From CAVQOB01 sp963714325 (lineage in GTDB: Bacteria > Pseudomonadota > Alphaproteobacteria > Rhizobiales > Hyphomicrobiaceae), in assembly GCA_963714325.1 (NCBI GenBank), contig CAVQOB010000006.1, positions 186,001 to 250,000 on the forward strand: a stretch of 64,000 nucleotides of DNA. The letters are read 5' to 3'. The translations under genes and the position numbers were made by a program. Under the pieces are notes generated by a model. It searched no databases. It saw only the letters and a program-made list of their open reading frames with translations, and was not told where the DNA came from. Each line of letters starts with the position of its first letter. Position 1 is the stretch's first letter. Positions 45,115 through 53,376 of the stretch are shown piece after piece.

Positions 45115-46376
45115 GTCAGCTTCTCCCACGCCTTGAGGAAGAAATCGGGTGCGCCAAAGTTGCCGGATTTGAGTGCGAGAACGAGATCTGTTCCACCGAT
45201 GCTGCGCGTCCACGGCACCCCCGGATCAATCTCGGGGCCAATTTCGAGCGCCGTCACGCCAAGGCCATTGACCACCGCGCCCGATGTCTCGCCGCCGGCG
45301 ACGATGAGGCGCGTGAAGCCGTTGGCGACAAGATTTTTGGCAACGGCCGCTAAGATGCGTTCGACCAAAGCGCCGGCTTCGTCGCGGCCGAGCTTCTCCT
45401 GCACCTTTTGAATCGTCTCCGGATCGGCACTCGAATAGATCAGGATGGGCCGTTCGGCCGGTTGCGCTTGCGCCCAGCCAGAGACGGATTGTTCGGTCGT
45501 CGTGCCTCTGGCGATGTCGAGCGCGTCGAGTTTCATGTGCGGGACGCCCGATGTGATCGCCGCTTCCACCTGCCCGCGTGTCGCGGCACTGCACGAGCCC
45601 GCGAGAATAGCCGCGCGGCCGGCCGGCGCATTCATTTGCGTCGGCGCTGGCGTGGATTTCATCAATCCCTGACGGACGAAGTTGGCGGGCAGGCCAAGTG
45701 CAACACCGGATCCGCCAGTGATCAGCTTCATATCGGCGACAGCCGTGCCCATGTCGACCAGATGCTTGTCGGTGATGGCGTCCACAACAACGTATCGCTC
45801 TCCGCGCTTGCGGGCTTCAGCAATGGCTGTGCTGATGGCGTCGGCGCCCTTGTCGACAATCGTGAAAGGGACGAGGCCGACCTTATGCTGGGTCTGACGG
45901 GCAAGGACGCGAACCAGATTGCTATCGCGCATTGGCGTCAGCGGGTGATCCTTCATCGGGCTTTCGGCGAGTGGTACATCGCCGGCGAAGAGATTACCAA
46001 GATAGACCGTGCGCTTGTTGGTCGGGAACGCCGGGCAGACGATCGCCAGATCTGCTCCGACGCGATTGGCGAGCGCGTCGGCGACTGGGCCGATGTTGCC
46101 CTTGTCGGTCGAATCGAAGGTCGAGCAGTATTTGAAGAAGAGTTGTTTGGCGCCGCGGGCCAGCAACGCGTCGGCGGTGGCGAGCGACATGGCGACGGCT
46201 TCGGCGGACGGGTTCGTGCGCGACTTCAGCGCGACGACGACGGCGTCGAAGCCGTCGAGTTTCGTGGTCGCGTCGGGCACCTGCATCACTTGCAGCGTCC
46301 GCATGCCGGCGCGCGTCAGCATCAGCGCCAGGTCGGTCGCCCCGGTCAAATCATCAGCGATACATCCGAGCAGCAT
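45111..46376 (-). CDS. otnK: 3-Oxo-tetronate kinase (DUF1537 four-carbon acid sugar kinase)
   Basis: OtnK phosphorylates 3-oxo-tetronates (from threonate or erythronate) in four-carbon acid sugar breakdown. The N-terminal domain opens with LLGCIADDLTGATDLALML, the DDxTGA signature of the DUF1537 family, and includes FFKYCSTFDSTDKGNIGPV and CPAFPTNKRTVYLGNLFAGD. The C-terminal domain has LIVAGGETSGAVV, the ATP-binding stretch. The 421-residue length is normal. It is coupled to otnC by overlap. The usual partners LtnD and OtnI are not in view. Confidence 0.93.
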   Translation of the reverse strand: MLLGCIADDLTGATDLALMLTRAGMRTLQVMQVPDATTKLDGFDAVVVALKSRTNPSAEAVAMSLATADALLARGAKQLFFKYCSTFDSTDKGNIGPVADALANRVGADLAIVCPAFPTNKRTVYLGNLFAGDVPLAESPMKDHPLTPMRDSNLVRVLARQTQHKVGLVPFTIVDKGADAISTAIAEARKRGERYVVVDAITDKHLVDMGTAVADMKLITGGSGVALGLPANFVRQGLMKSTPAPTQMNAPAGRAAILAGSCSAATRGQVEAAITSGVPHMKLDALDIARGTTTEQSVSGWAQAQPAERPILIYSSADPETIQKVQEKLGRDEAGALVERILAAVAKNLVANGFTRLIVAGGETSGAVVNGLGVTALEIGPEIDPGVPWTRSIGGTDLVLALKSGNFGAPDFFLKAWEKLT

Positions 46377-46500
46377 TTTTCACACCCGGCCGCTGGACCA
46401 GGCTCCCCTCATGTCAGACTGGACGCTTGTAGCATGCCGCACTCGACTTACCAGTCGGTAGCCGGTGGCCTGGCCGATCGAATGGCGGACATGATGGTAA

Positions 46501-46577
46501 TGGCGGTCCCGGCAGGGGTCGAACCCGCGGCCTTCGCGTTCGAAGCGCGACGCTCTATCCAGCTGAGCTACGGAACC
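46501..46577 (-). tRNA. tRNA-Arg (anticodon UCG)
   Basis: The minus strand folds into a tRNA: acceptor GGTTCCG pairs with CGGGACC (one G:T), the D arm is GCTCAGCTGGATAGAGC, the anticodon stem TCGCG/CGCGA encloses loop CTTCGAA with anticodon TCG, and the T arm contains GGTTCGA. The CCA end is encoded in the gene. UCG reads CGA arginine codons. It lies between otnK and the interrupted lysE gene. Confidence 0.96.
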
Positions 46578-46641
46578 ATTGTGGCCATTGCAGCGTCCTT
46601 CTAGCAGGACATCAGGCGCTTGGGAATGGACGTTACGGAGC

Positions 46642-47277
46642 TCAATTCCGGCTTGAGAGTGCCAATCGGCAGGCGAGGCCGACAAACACAGCGGCAAGGA
46701 TGTATTGCGGCCATCGTGCGAATGGGGTGGGCCGGCTGATGTGGCCACGCAATTGTTTCGCGGCCAAGATCACTGCGCCGTTCACAATCAATCCGATCAG
46801 GTTCAGAACTGTTGCCAGCACAAGGATCTGCAGTGCCACGTTGCCGTTTTCGGGCCTGATGAATTGCGGCAGTAAGGCCAGCATGAACAGAACCATTTTT
46901 GGATTGAGCAGATTGGTCAGCAGCCCCTGCGTAAACATCCGCGCCAGGGAATGCTTCGGTTCTCGATGCGATGGCAGTGACCGCAGCGTAGGCACTTCCC
47001 GGATCGTTGTCTACGCGAGATAGAGAAGATTCGCAGCATCCACCCACCGCACGAAATCGTAGGCGAAAGGCACCACCAGGAATAGCTGAGATAGCCCGAG
47101 GGCAACCGCTATGGCATGAACATATGTCCCGGCCTGAATGCCGGCCAGCGTCGCAAATCTGGCCGCGTGTCCTTGATTGACGCTGCGCGATGCGATCAGC
47201 AGCATGTCCGGTCCCGGCGTCGCCGTCAGTGCGATGCAAGCGGTGGCAAAGAGCAGCAAGGTGGCAAAATCGGGCAT
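46642..47277 (-). pseudogene. LysE-family amino acid exporter with in-frame amber codon
   Basis: The gene reads as a LysE/RhtB exporter of 211 codons in one unbroken frame except a TAG at 47011-47013 (codon 89). Before it is the N-terminal part (PDFATLLLFATACIALTATPGPDMLL) to YLA. After it the sequence continues TTIREVPTLRSLPS and later LLTNLLNPKMVLFMLALLPQF, the family motif NPK. The stop stands where the family has a conserved Trp (YLAW), so one G-to-A change from TGG explains it. As written the product is 88 residues with two or three helices and would not transport. Confidence 0.9.
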
Positions 47278-47361
47278 CGATCAGACTCCAGTCGCTCTTG
47301 GTGGCAGCGCTGCATACTAGTTGTCTGCTGGCTATTTGCCTTCTGGCCTAACGCTTCGCAA

Positions 47362-48258
47362 TCAATGCCTGCTGTCGTGGTCAAAAGCGCCCAGTCGAGT
47401 TGCATGCCGGCGCACCAGCTCTAGTCCGAGGGCGGTTGGCCGCAACGCCGGCGCGCGATCATAAATCTCAATTCCTGCGCGCGCGCCAAAAATGCGTTTG
47501 CCGTAACAAATGAGGCTTTCAACCGACTGCATGATGAAGACAATGACCGGCAGGACATCGGCGTAGGCGCGCTCCGCTTCGTCCTCGCGGCCCGCCTCGA
47601 GCAGGCGCCAGATCGCAACCGAACGATCGATCGTATCCGGGGCAAGGATCATGCCGGAACAGCCCGAGCGCCAGTTATCCGTCAACTCAAGGCCGCCGCG
47701 GCCATTGAGGACGGGGACGCGGCCAGCCGTCGCGTCGATCACGCCCTTGATATCAACCACCGGCCCTTCGCCTTTCAACAGCCGGACATTGGGATGTTGC
47801 GTAACGAGGTCGCGGATTTCGTCGGCCGTTAAGCCGCGCCCCATATAGGCCGGCGCGTTCTGGATTGCGACCGGCAGCGTCGTTGCGTCAGCGATGCGCC
47901 CAAAGAACCGGATATACTCGGCGCCCGCGAACGCACCGACCGCCGGTGGTTGCAGGATCACGTAGGCCGCCCTGACACTTTCGGCGTGCCGCACTTGCGC
48001 GATCTGCTCTGCGACGGAGTTGCCATAGATCGTGAAGTAGGTTGGAAGGCGACCGCTGACATCATCCGCCACCCAATCCATCACCTGCCGCCTTTCGGCT
48101 TCTGTGAGTTTAGAAACCTCGGTCGCAAGGCCCAGTGCGCCGATGGCTGCGGCGTTGCAACCGAGGCAGATTTCCACCTGGCGTCGCATCGCCGCTCGGT
48201 CCAATGTCTCGTCCTTGTTGAAAAGGGCGTAAAGGATGGCATGGATGCCCTTGTGCAT
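47362..48258 (-). CDS. Dihydrodipicolinate synthase/N-acetylneuraminate lyase family aldolase
   Basis: This is a class I aldolase of the DapA/NanA family, 298 residues. The Schiff-base lysine lies in VRLLKGEG, and a (βα)8 barrel pattern runs through GCNAAAIGALGLATEVSKLTEAER, YVILQPPAVGAF, IQNAPAYMGRGL and VLNGRGGLELTDNW. The usual GTTGE loop is replaced by GLATEVS, so it is unlikely to be DapA itself; a 2-keto-3-deoxy sugar acid or other aldolase is likelier. It is near the tetronate and LysE genes on the same strand. Confidence 0.85.
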   Translation of the reverse strand: MHKGIHAILYALFNKDETLDRAAMRRQVEICLGCNAAAIGALGLATEVSKLTEAERRQVMDWVADDVSGRLPTYFTIYGNSVAEQIAQVRHAESVRAAYVILQPPAVGAFAGAEYIRFFGRIADATTLPVAIQNAPAYMGRGLTADEIRDLVTQHPNVRLLKGEGPVVDIKGVIDATAGRVPVLNGRGGLELTDNWRSGCSGMILAPDTIDRSVAIWRLLEAGREDEAERAYADVLPVIVFIMQSVESLICYGKRIFGARAGIEIYDRAPALRPTALGLELVRRHATRLGAFDHDSRH

Positions 48259-48296
48259 CTGATGATCTCTCGAGCGAAGCGCGCAAGTTGAAAGTC

Positions 48297-49142
48297 TCAG
48301 GGTACAATGCCGGTTGCCGTCAGGCCACGGTCTTCGCGACGCAACCGTGTTAGTTCACCAAGTCCTTCGCGAAATCCGAGCGGCGGTAGGATGACCACAG
48401 CGGCGCCCGATGGCATGGCCACACGGAACTCGATTCCCTGTCCCTGCCAAAGCTGCGTTGCAACATCCGCACTGACCGCCACTTCGGCCTCCATCAGGCA
48501 TCCGCTGCTCATGCATTGGTCGAACGGTTCGCGGACGACCCGGCCCGGCAGCAATAGCGAAAGGGCGTCACCGCCGGTCAATGCCTGCTCTACAAAAACG
48601 CGCCACAATACGATCTCGCGGCCAGCCACGGCATCGATGACAAAGTGGGAAACAACGCGGCCGCCGTCAGCCCCATCGGCACCACGCAGCACGTCCGCTC
48701 GAATGAGCGCACAGCGTTGACGGGTGCCGACACGGCCGCAACGGATGTCCCAGGCGCCAATGGTCCGATGCAAGCGCGGCGGCAGTGTGTGTGCCAGACC
48801 ATCGCTACTCTCAACGGACAGTGCGGGGACTGTAGCACCCCAAGGCCACGACCAAATCCCATCGTCGAACGCATGGTGCGTCATCGCACAGACCCGCACC
48901 GACCAGCTTTGCCGTAGTCGATATCCGGCGAACGTTTCGCCGAGTTTGCCAACCAGTGACTTCAATCGGTCGCAGGTGGACCGCCTTGGCCCGCGCGGCA
49001 GCGCGCGCTCGAACGGCGCTGCGGCTTCACTCTGCATCGCCGCGACAAAATGAGAGCGCCCAGGCGAATGACCAGCGTCTATCGGTTGCGCCGCTGTTAG
49101 CGCGCCCACTATCAAGCCTGCCGCCATCCCCATGCGACGCAT
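48297..49142 (-). CDS. IalB-like periplasmic protein
   Basis: The last about 150 residues match the invasion-associated locus B family of alphaproteobacteria: IGAWDIRCGRVGTRQRCALIRADV, then FDQCMSSGCLMEAEVAVSADV and a hydrophobic LPPLGFREGLGEL ending, with four conserved cysteines. Residues 1-25 form a signal peptide (MAAGLIVGALTAA then PIDAG). The middle (about 60-120) is a region of uncertain identity. I use the ATG at 49142 (281 residues), after a G-rich stretch. IalB proteins are exported and of unclear biochemical role. Confidence 0.75.
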   Translation of the reverse strand: MRRMGMAAGLIVGALTAAQPIDAGHSPGRSHFVAAMQSEAAAPFERALPRGPRRSTCDRLKSLVGKLGETFAGYRLRQSWSVRVCAMTHHAFDDGIWSWPWGATVPALSVESSDGLAHTLPPRLHRTIGAWDIRCGRVGTRQRCALIRADVLRGADGADGGRVVSHFVIDAVAGREIVLWRVFVEQALTGGDALSLLLPGRVVREPFDQCMSSGCLMEAEVAVSADVATQLWQGQGIEFRVAMPSGAAVVILPPLGFREGLGELTRLRREDRGLTATGIVP

Positions 49143-49215
49143 AGCGCAGACACCCCCCGATTCCCACATCCCAGGCTAGCCGATGATCGCATCGGTCCGA
49201 TAGTGCCCGGCGGTA

Positions 49216-50475
49216 TCAGTCAAGCGCTAACCGTCGCCGGGCTTCTGCGAGGAGTTCCTCCCGACCAGGGGCAAAGTCCCGGGCGATCCACCAATCTTCA
49301 AGACGGCTCAACATTGCTCCCAGCCGTGCATCGGCGGTCATGCCTTCCGCCATCAAGTCGTTGCCGCTGACTGGAAACGTTGGCCGCGACCACCGCTCCG
49401 GCAAGGTCAACTGTTCACGCCAAGCGCGATTACTCGGCGCGGCTCCGGACCGGGCCCAGGCCGTGAGTGTCGCTGCCCTGAAAGCCGCTGCTCCTTGCCG
49501 GTAAAGCGCAGACTTGGCGTCGCTGGGGGCGACCGCGTCGCCAACAAGCAGCGCCGACGTCGCGGCAAATTCCAGCGCCTTGATCTCGTCCCGCGACAAG
49601 CGCAGTCGTGCGCCGAGGCGCAACGCATCCTCCCGTGTTTGAACCGCAAGCGCCGCCAGCCTCAACATCGGGTCAGGCGGGTAGCCCACAGCCTGTTCAA
49701 TGCCAATCAACCTTTCCAGTCCAGATGGCGCGGCAACCAGCCCCAGGATCGGCGTAAGATAGCCATGCGTCTGCATCGCGTCGACGATCGGCATCACTGC
49801 ATCGGCCACAAGCAGCTTCAGCAATTCCACCCGAATGCGTTCAGCCGACAGTTGCCCAATTCCTGCTCGCTCTGCGTCGCAGGCGGCAAGGCCCTCGGCA
49901 TCGAGACGGCCAGCCGAGAGTTCCGCCGAGAACCGGAAGAATCGCAAGGTCCGCAAATAGTCTTCACGAATGCGTTGACGCGCATCGCCGATGAAACGCA
50001 CTCGCCGCGCAGCTAGGTCGGACATGCCATCGGTGAAATCGTAAACGGTCCCCGCGCCGTCACAGAACAGCGCATTGATCGTGAAATCGCGGCGCAGTGC
50101 ATCCTCGCGCCAATTGGTCGTGAAGGCGACGGTGGCGCGACGGCCATCGGTCGCGATATCACGGCGCAACGTTGTCACTTCATGCGCGGTATGATTGACC
50201 ATCACCGTCACCGTGCCGTGATCGATTCCAGTCGGGATTGTTTTGAGATGCGCCGCCTGCGCCGCAGCAATGGTCTGCTCGGGCGTTGCCGTCGTCGCGA
50301 TATCAATATCACTAATCGACCGGCCGATCAGCGCATCCCGAACCGTTCCGCCAACGACACGAGCCGCATGCCCTTGCGCGGCGAGTGACGCCAAAACCAC
50401 TTGTGTCTCGGCCTTGGCAAGCCAAGCCGCGCCGGCTAGCCGGCGATGATGGATCTGAGACTGCCTCGTGGTCAT
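49216..50475 (-). CDS. cca: CCA tRNA nucleotidyltransferase
   Basis: This is a class II nucleotidyltransferase of the poly(A) polymerase/CCA-adding group, which completes the 3' CCA of tRNAs (419 residues). The head shows GGTVRDALIGRSISDIDIATTATPE with the DxD metal pair, then VTTLRRDIATDGRRATVAF and WREDALRRDFTINALF, the RRD motif; IREDYLRTLRFFRFSAEL follows. It lies at the end of a tight run NUDIX-DUF6111-cca on one strand, with 21 bases between. In this window the tRNA gene encodes its own CCA, so the role may be repair. Confidence 0.95.
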   Translation of the reverse strand: MTTRQSQIHHRRLAGAAWLAKAETQVVLASLAAQGHAARVVGGTVRDALIGRSISDIDIATTATPEQTIAAAQAAHLKTIPTGIDHGTVTVMVNHTAHEVTTLRRDIATDGRRATVAFTTNWREDALRRDFTINALFCDGAGTVYDFTDGMSDLAARRVRFIGDARQRIREDYLRTLRFFRFSAELSAGRLDAEGLAACDAERAGIGQLSAERIRVELLKLLVADAVMPIVDAMQTHGYLTPILGLVAAPSGLERLIGIEQAVGYPPDPMLRLAALAVQTREDALRLGARLRLSRDEIKALEFAATSALLVGDAVAPSDAKSALYRQGAAAFRAATLTAWARSGAAPSNRAWREQLTLPERWSRPTFPVSGNDLMAEGMTADARLGAMLSRLEDWWIARDFAPGREELLAEARRRLALD

Positions 50476-50496
50476 GATGGTCGCTCTGCCGCCACG

Positions 50497-50763
50497 TCAG
50501 CGCATGCGGCCCGGTTCAATCTTGCCGTCCTTCAACACGGTAGGCTCATAGACTTGGCCCGGTTTGCCGCCAGAAACGTCACCGAACAGAACTAGCGTTG
50601 CAATGACGGCAAAGGCGCCTGCTACAAATAACCAGATCAGCGGCGCTTCATTCAGCACCTGCGACGCCGGCGCGCCGTCTCGCCGCATTAGCATCATATA
50701 GGCCACGTAAGCCGCCGCTGGCATCAGAAACAGAACGACATTTTCAACGACGACCCGGATCAT
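50497..50763 (-). CDS. DUF6111 family small membrane protein
   Basis: The 88-residue protein has two hydrophobic helices, residues 5-24 (VVENVVLFLMPAAAYVAYMM) and 42-61 (APLIWLFVAGAFAVIATLVL), and a polar tail KPGQVYEPTVLKDGKIEPGRMR. That layout and tail are those of DUF6111, a family found between NUDIX and cca genes in Rhizobiales. Its start overlaps the NUDIX stop by four bases, so translation is coupled. The function is unknown. Confidence 0.85.
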   Translation of the reverse strand: MIRVVVENVVLFLMPAAAYVAYMMLMRRDGAPASQVLNEAPLIWLFVAGAFAVIATLVLFGDVSGGKPGQVYEPTVLKDGKIEPGRMR

Positions 50764-51419
50764 TCGAACATCAGCCTCTCATGCAGGTTCCGTAGCATAC
50801 CAGCCGTCGCGCCCCAGATATAGCGATCACCGTACGGCATCGCCCAGAACGCGCGTTGACGGCCTCGCCATTCCCGCAAGTGGTGCTGATGGTTGTTGAC
50901 GTCCATCAGGAACGCCAACGGCACTTCAAACGCATCTGCTACTTCGCCCTCGTGCAGAGCCAGCGTGAACCCAGGTTTGACCAACCCGACCACCGGCGTA
51001 ATGGCAAACCCGGTTCCGGTTCGATAACCGTCAAGGAAGCCGATCACCTCGACATGCGCGCGGCTAAGGCCGATTTCTTCCTCGGCCTCGCGTAGCGCGG
51101 TTTCAACTGGCGAACCATCTTCTGGGTCCTCACGCCCACCTGGAAAAGCGATTTGTCCGGCGTGCTTCGTCAGATGATCGGTGCGTTGCGTTAGCAGCAC
51201 AGTCAATTCCGACCGCAGCACGATCGGCACCAGGACGGCAGCTGGACGCGGGGTTTCCATGACAGCCAGATCCGCGCTCAGCTCTGGATTAAGATCCCAG
51301 TCGCTGCGACCATGCGCCCGCCCGGAATTGGGATCGAATAGCGTATCGGCTGGCCGCGTATGCAGCCTAGATGCGATACGCTCGCGAAATCCGCGCTCGG
51401 AGAAAAGCGATCCAGCCAT
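50760..51419 (-). CDS. NUDIX hydrolase, CoA pyrophosphatase-like
   Basis: This is a NUDIX hydrolase resembling the CoA pyrophosphatase group (NudL/YeaB), which cleaves CoA or related dinucleotide pyrophosphates. The NUDIX box is GGREDPEDGSPVETALREAEEEIGL, with the REAEEE metal glutamates; the preceding LLTQRTDHLTKHAGQIAFPGG is the CoA-pyrophosphatase motif LLTxRxxxLxxHxGQIxFPGG. From the ATG at 51419, with GGGAG just upstream, it has 219 residues. The ATGA overlap with DUF6111 ties it to the cca group. Confidence 0.92.
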   Translation of the reverse strand: MAGSLFSERGFRERIASRLHTRPADTLFDPNSGRAHGRSDWDLNPELSADLAVMETPRPAAVLVPIVLRSELTVLLTQRTDHLTKHAGQIAFPGGREDPEDGSPVETALREAEEEIGLSRAHVEVIGFLDGYRTGTGFAITPVVGLVKPGFTLALHEGEVADAFEVPLAFLMDVNNHQHHLREWRGRQRAFWAMPYGDRYIWGATAGMLRNLHERLMFE

Positions 51420-51495
51420 GATTCTCCCGCCATTCATCCCGCGAGCTTATGGCTGGCGGCGGAACCCTTGGCAATCCCGTTTGCCGGAACGGAGT

Positions 51496-52383
51496 TTACC
51501 GTTGGCATGTCGGACAATAAAAGGTCGAACGTCCGGCTTGTACTTTGCGTTTGATGACCCCTACACACCCCATACGTCGGCATTTTTCACCAGCCCTTCC
51601 ATAGACGTCGAAGGCATGCTGGAAATAGCCGAGACCGCCCTCCGCATTCTTGTAATCCCTGAGCGTCGATCCACCCGCGCCGATCGCCTCTTTGAGGACA
51701 GAGATGATGGCCGGCACCAGACGATCAGCGCCGGGCCTTGGTTTTCCTGACCGGTCGGTGAGGCGGTTCGACCGTGTCAACGGTGACAACTCCGCCCGCC
51801 ATAGTGCCTCCGATACGTAGATGTTGCCTAGCCCTGCGATGATCCTCTGATCGAGCAGGAAGGCCTTGAGGTGGGTCTTGCGGCCGTGTGCACGAGAAGC
51901 GATAAAGTCTGCGGTCAGGGCACCATTGAGCGGCTCAATACCTAGGTCGGCGAACAGCTCATGCGTTGCGAGGGCGCCTGGTTCGATCATGATCATATAG
52001 CCGAAGCGGCGCGCGTCGTTGTAGGTGACGGTCGCTCCGCCCGACATATGAAACACAACATGATCGTGCTTGTCGTGCGAACCTGCATCTTGCGCAAACT
52101 CACCGAGTTGGCGTGCATTGGCGCCGCCGAGTTCCGAAATCGTAAACCGCCCGCTCATGCCGAGATGCATCGCGAGTGTCTCACCGCCTTCGATATGCGC
52201 GACGAGATACTTCGCACGGCGCTCCAGCGAAACGAGCCGGCGGCCTTCAAGGCGCTTGGAAAAGTTGTCGGGAAAGGGAAAACGCAAGTCTTTCCGCCGT
52301 TGTTCTACGCGTTCAAAGCGGCGGCCCTGCATGACCGGGACGAGCCCGCGCCGTACCGTCTCGACTTCAGGGAGTTCAGGCAC
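51496..52383 (-). CDS. mutM: Formamidopyrimidine-DNA glycosylase
   Basis: MutM (Fpg) removes 8-oxoguanine and formamidopyrimidines and nicks the DNA. It starts PELPEVETVRRGL, with Pro2 as nucleophile and Glu3 as acid after removal of the start residue. The H2TH and zinc-finger C-terminal parts are seen in LDQRIIAGLGNIYVSEALW and the CxxxGC-x16-CPTC finger (EKCRRMGC ... FYCPTCQ). The start is GTG at 52383 with AAGGAG seven bases before it. The 295-residue length is normal. Downstream is the NUDIX gene, 76 bases away. Confidence 0.97.
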   Translation of the reverse strand: MPELPEVETVRRGLVPVMQGRRFERVEQRRKDLRFPFPDNFSKRLEGRRLVSLERRAKYLVAHIEGGETLAMHLGMSGRFTISELGGANARQLGEFAQDAGSHDKHDHVVFHMSGGATVTYNDARRFGYMIMIEPGALATHELFADLGIEPLNGALTADFIASRAHGRKTHLKAFLLDQRIIAGLGNIYVSEALWRAELSPLTRSNRLTDRSGKPRPGADRLVPAIISVLKEAIGAGGSTLRDYKNAEGGLGYFQHAFDVYGRAGEKCRRMGCVGVIKRKVQAGRSTFYCPTCQR

Positions 52384-52545
52384 AGCAGCTCCTTGCGTGC
52401 GGTGTTAGGCTTGGCGAAGTAACACGCGGTGGCGTCAAACACCTGAACGGTTTGATGTGACCAGCACCAGCCCTTCTATTCCAGTTGCCAGCGGCGTGCG
52501 AGAGTGGGAGGATTCAAGCGACCTCGTCGCAAAGGAGCGCCCGCC

Positions 52546-53139
52546 ATGCCCCCCAAGCACCCAGCCGCAACTGCCGTCACTGCTCTCGCCATGCCGGCGC
52601 AAGACGAATTGACGGCGGAACTGAAGGCGTATTTCGAAAAATGTCAGGAAAAGCTCGGGTTTGTCCCGAACGTGCTCAAGGCCTACGCTTTTGACAATGG
52701 TAAGCTCAAAGCCTTCATCGATATGGTCGACGACCTGATGCTGGCCGACAGCGGCTTGACAAAGCTTGAGCGCGAGATGATCGCCGTGGCGGTGTCGGCG
52801 GTCAATCACTGCCATTATTGCCTGACGGCGCATGGCGCCGCCGTCCGCCAACGGGCGAAAAGCAATGACTTCGGCGAGGTCGTCGCTCAGAACTGGCGCG
52901 CTGCTGAGCTGCCCAAACGCCAAATCGCGATGCTCGAATTCTCCGTCAAACTGACTGAACATCCCGACAAGATGGTCGAAGCCGACCGGCAGGCACTCCG
53001 GGATGAGGGCTTTACTGACCGAGATATCTGGGACGTCGCCGCCGTCGCCGCCTTTTACAACATGTCCAACCGCATGGCAGCCGCAACCGAAATGCGCCCC
53101 AACCGCGAGTATCACGCCATGGCCCGTGTCAAGGGCTGA
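52546..53139 (+). CDS. AhpD-like carboxymuconolactone decarboxylase family protein
   Basis: This is a predicted alkylhydroperoxidase-like protein of 197 residues. The core is SAVNHCHYCLTAHGAAVR, with the CxxC disulfide and the histidine expected of AhpD enzymes. The first part (TAELKAYFEKCQEKLGFVPNVLKAYAF) and DRQALRDEGFTDRDIWDVAAVAAFYNMSNRMA complete the helical fold of the 'peroxidase-related enzyme' subgroup. The ATG at 52546 has AAAGGAG upstream; an in-frame ATG at 52504 would add 14 basic residues. It is divergent from mutM, another oxidative-damage gene, which fits a redox role. Confidence 0.93.
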   Translation: MPPKHPAATAVTALAMPAQDELTAELKAYFEKCQEKLGFVPNVLKAYAFDNGKLKAFIDMVDDLMLADSGLTKLEREMIAVAVSAVNHCHYCLTAHGAAVRQRAKSNDFGEVVAQNWRAAELPKRQIAMLEFSVKLTEHPDKMVEADRQALRDEGFTDRDIWDVAAVAAFYNMSNRMAAATEMRPNREYHAMARVKG

Positions 53140-53376
53140 TTCCGACTTTGGCCGATCCGCTGGCCTGGCTGCTACTTCGGCAACCGAAGGGTTGGCGGAC
53201 GACGCCCGCGTTCACGCCCGGGAACGAAATCTGTAACGCGCTGTTATCATAAGTGTTAATGGTGTGGCCGTTCTACTTATCCACAGGATATCCAGTCTTT
53301 GCTAGGTTACGAACGCCGTGAGCTTTTCGCGGCGACCCCCGGGCCGACTGGCCTGGCAATCTGGAAGTCGGCGGGA

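Noticed and set aside
45408..46604. A 398-codon plus-strand frame over otnK and the tRNA gene
   Set aside because: It runs through a tRNA gene and has no family features; otnK is clear on the other strand.
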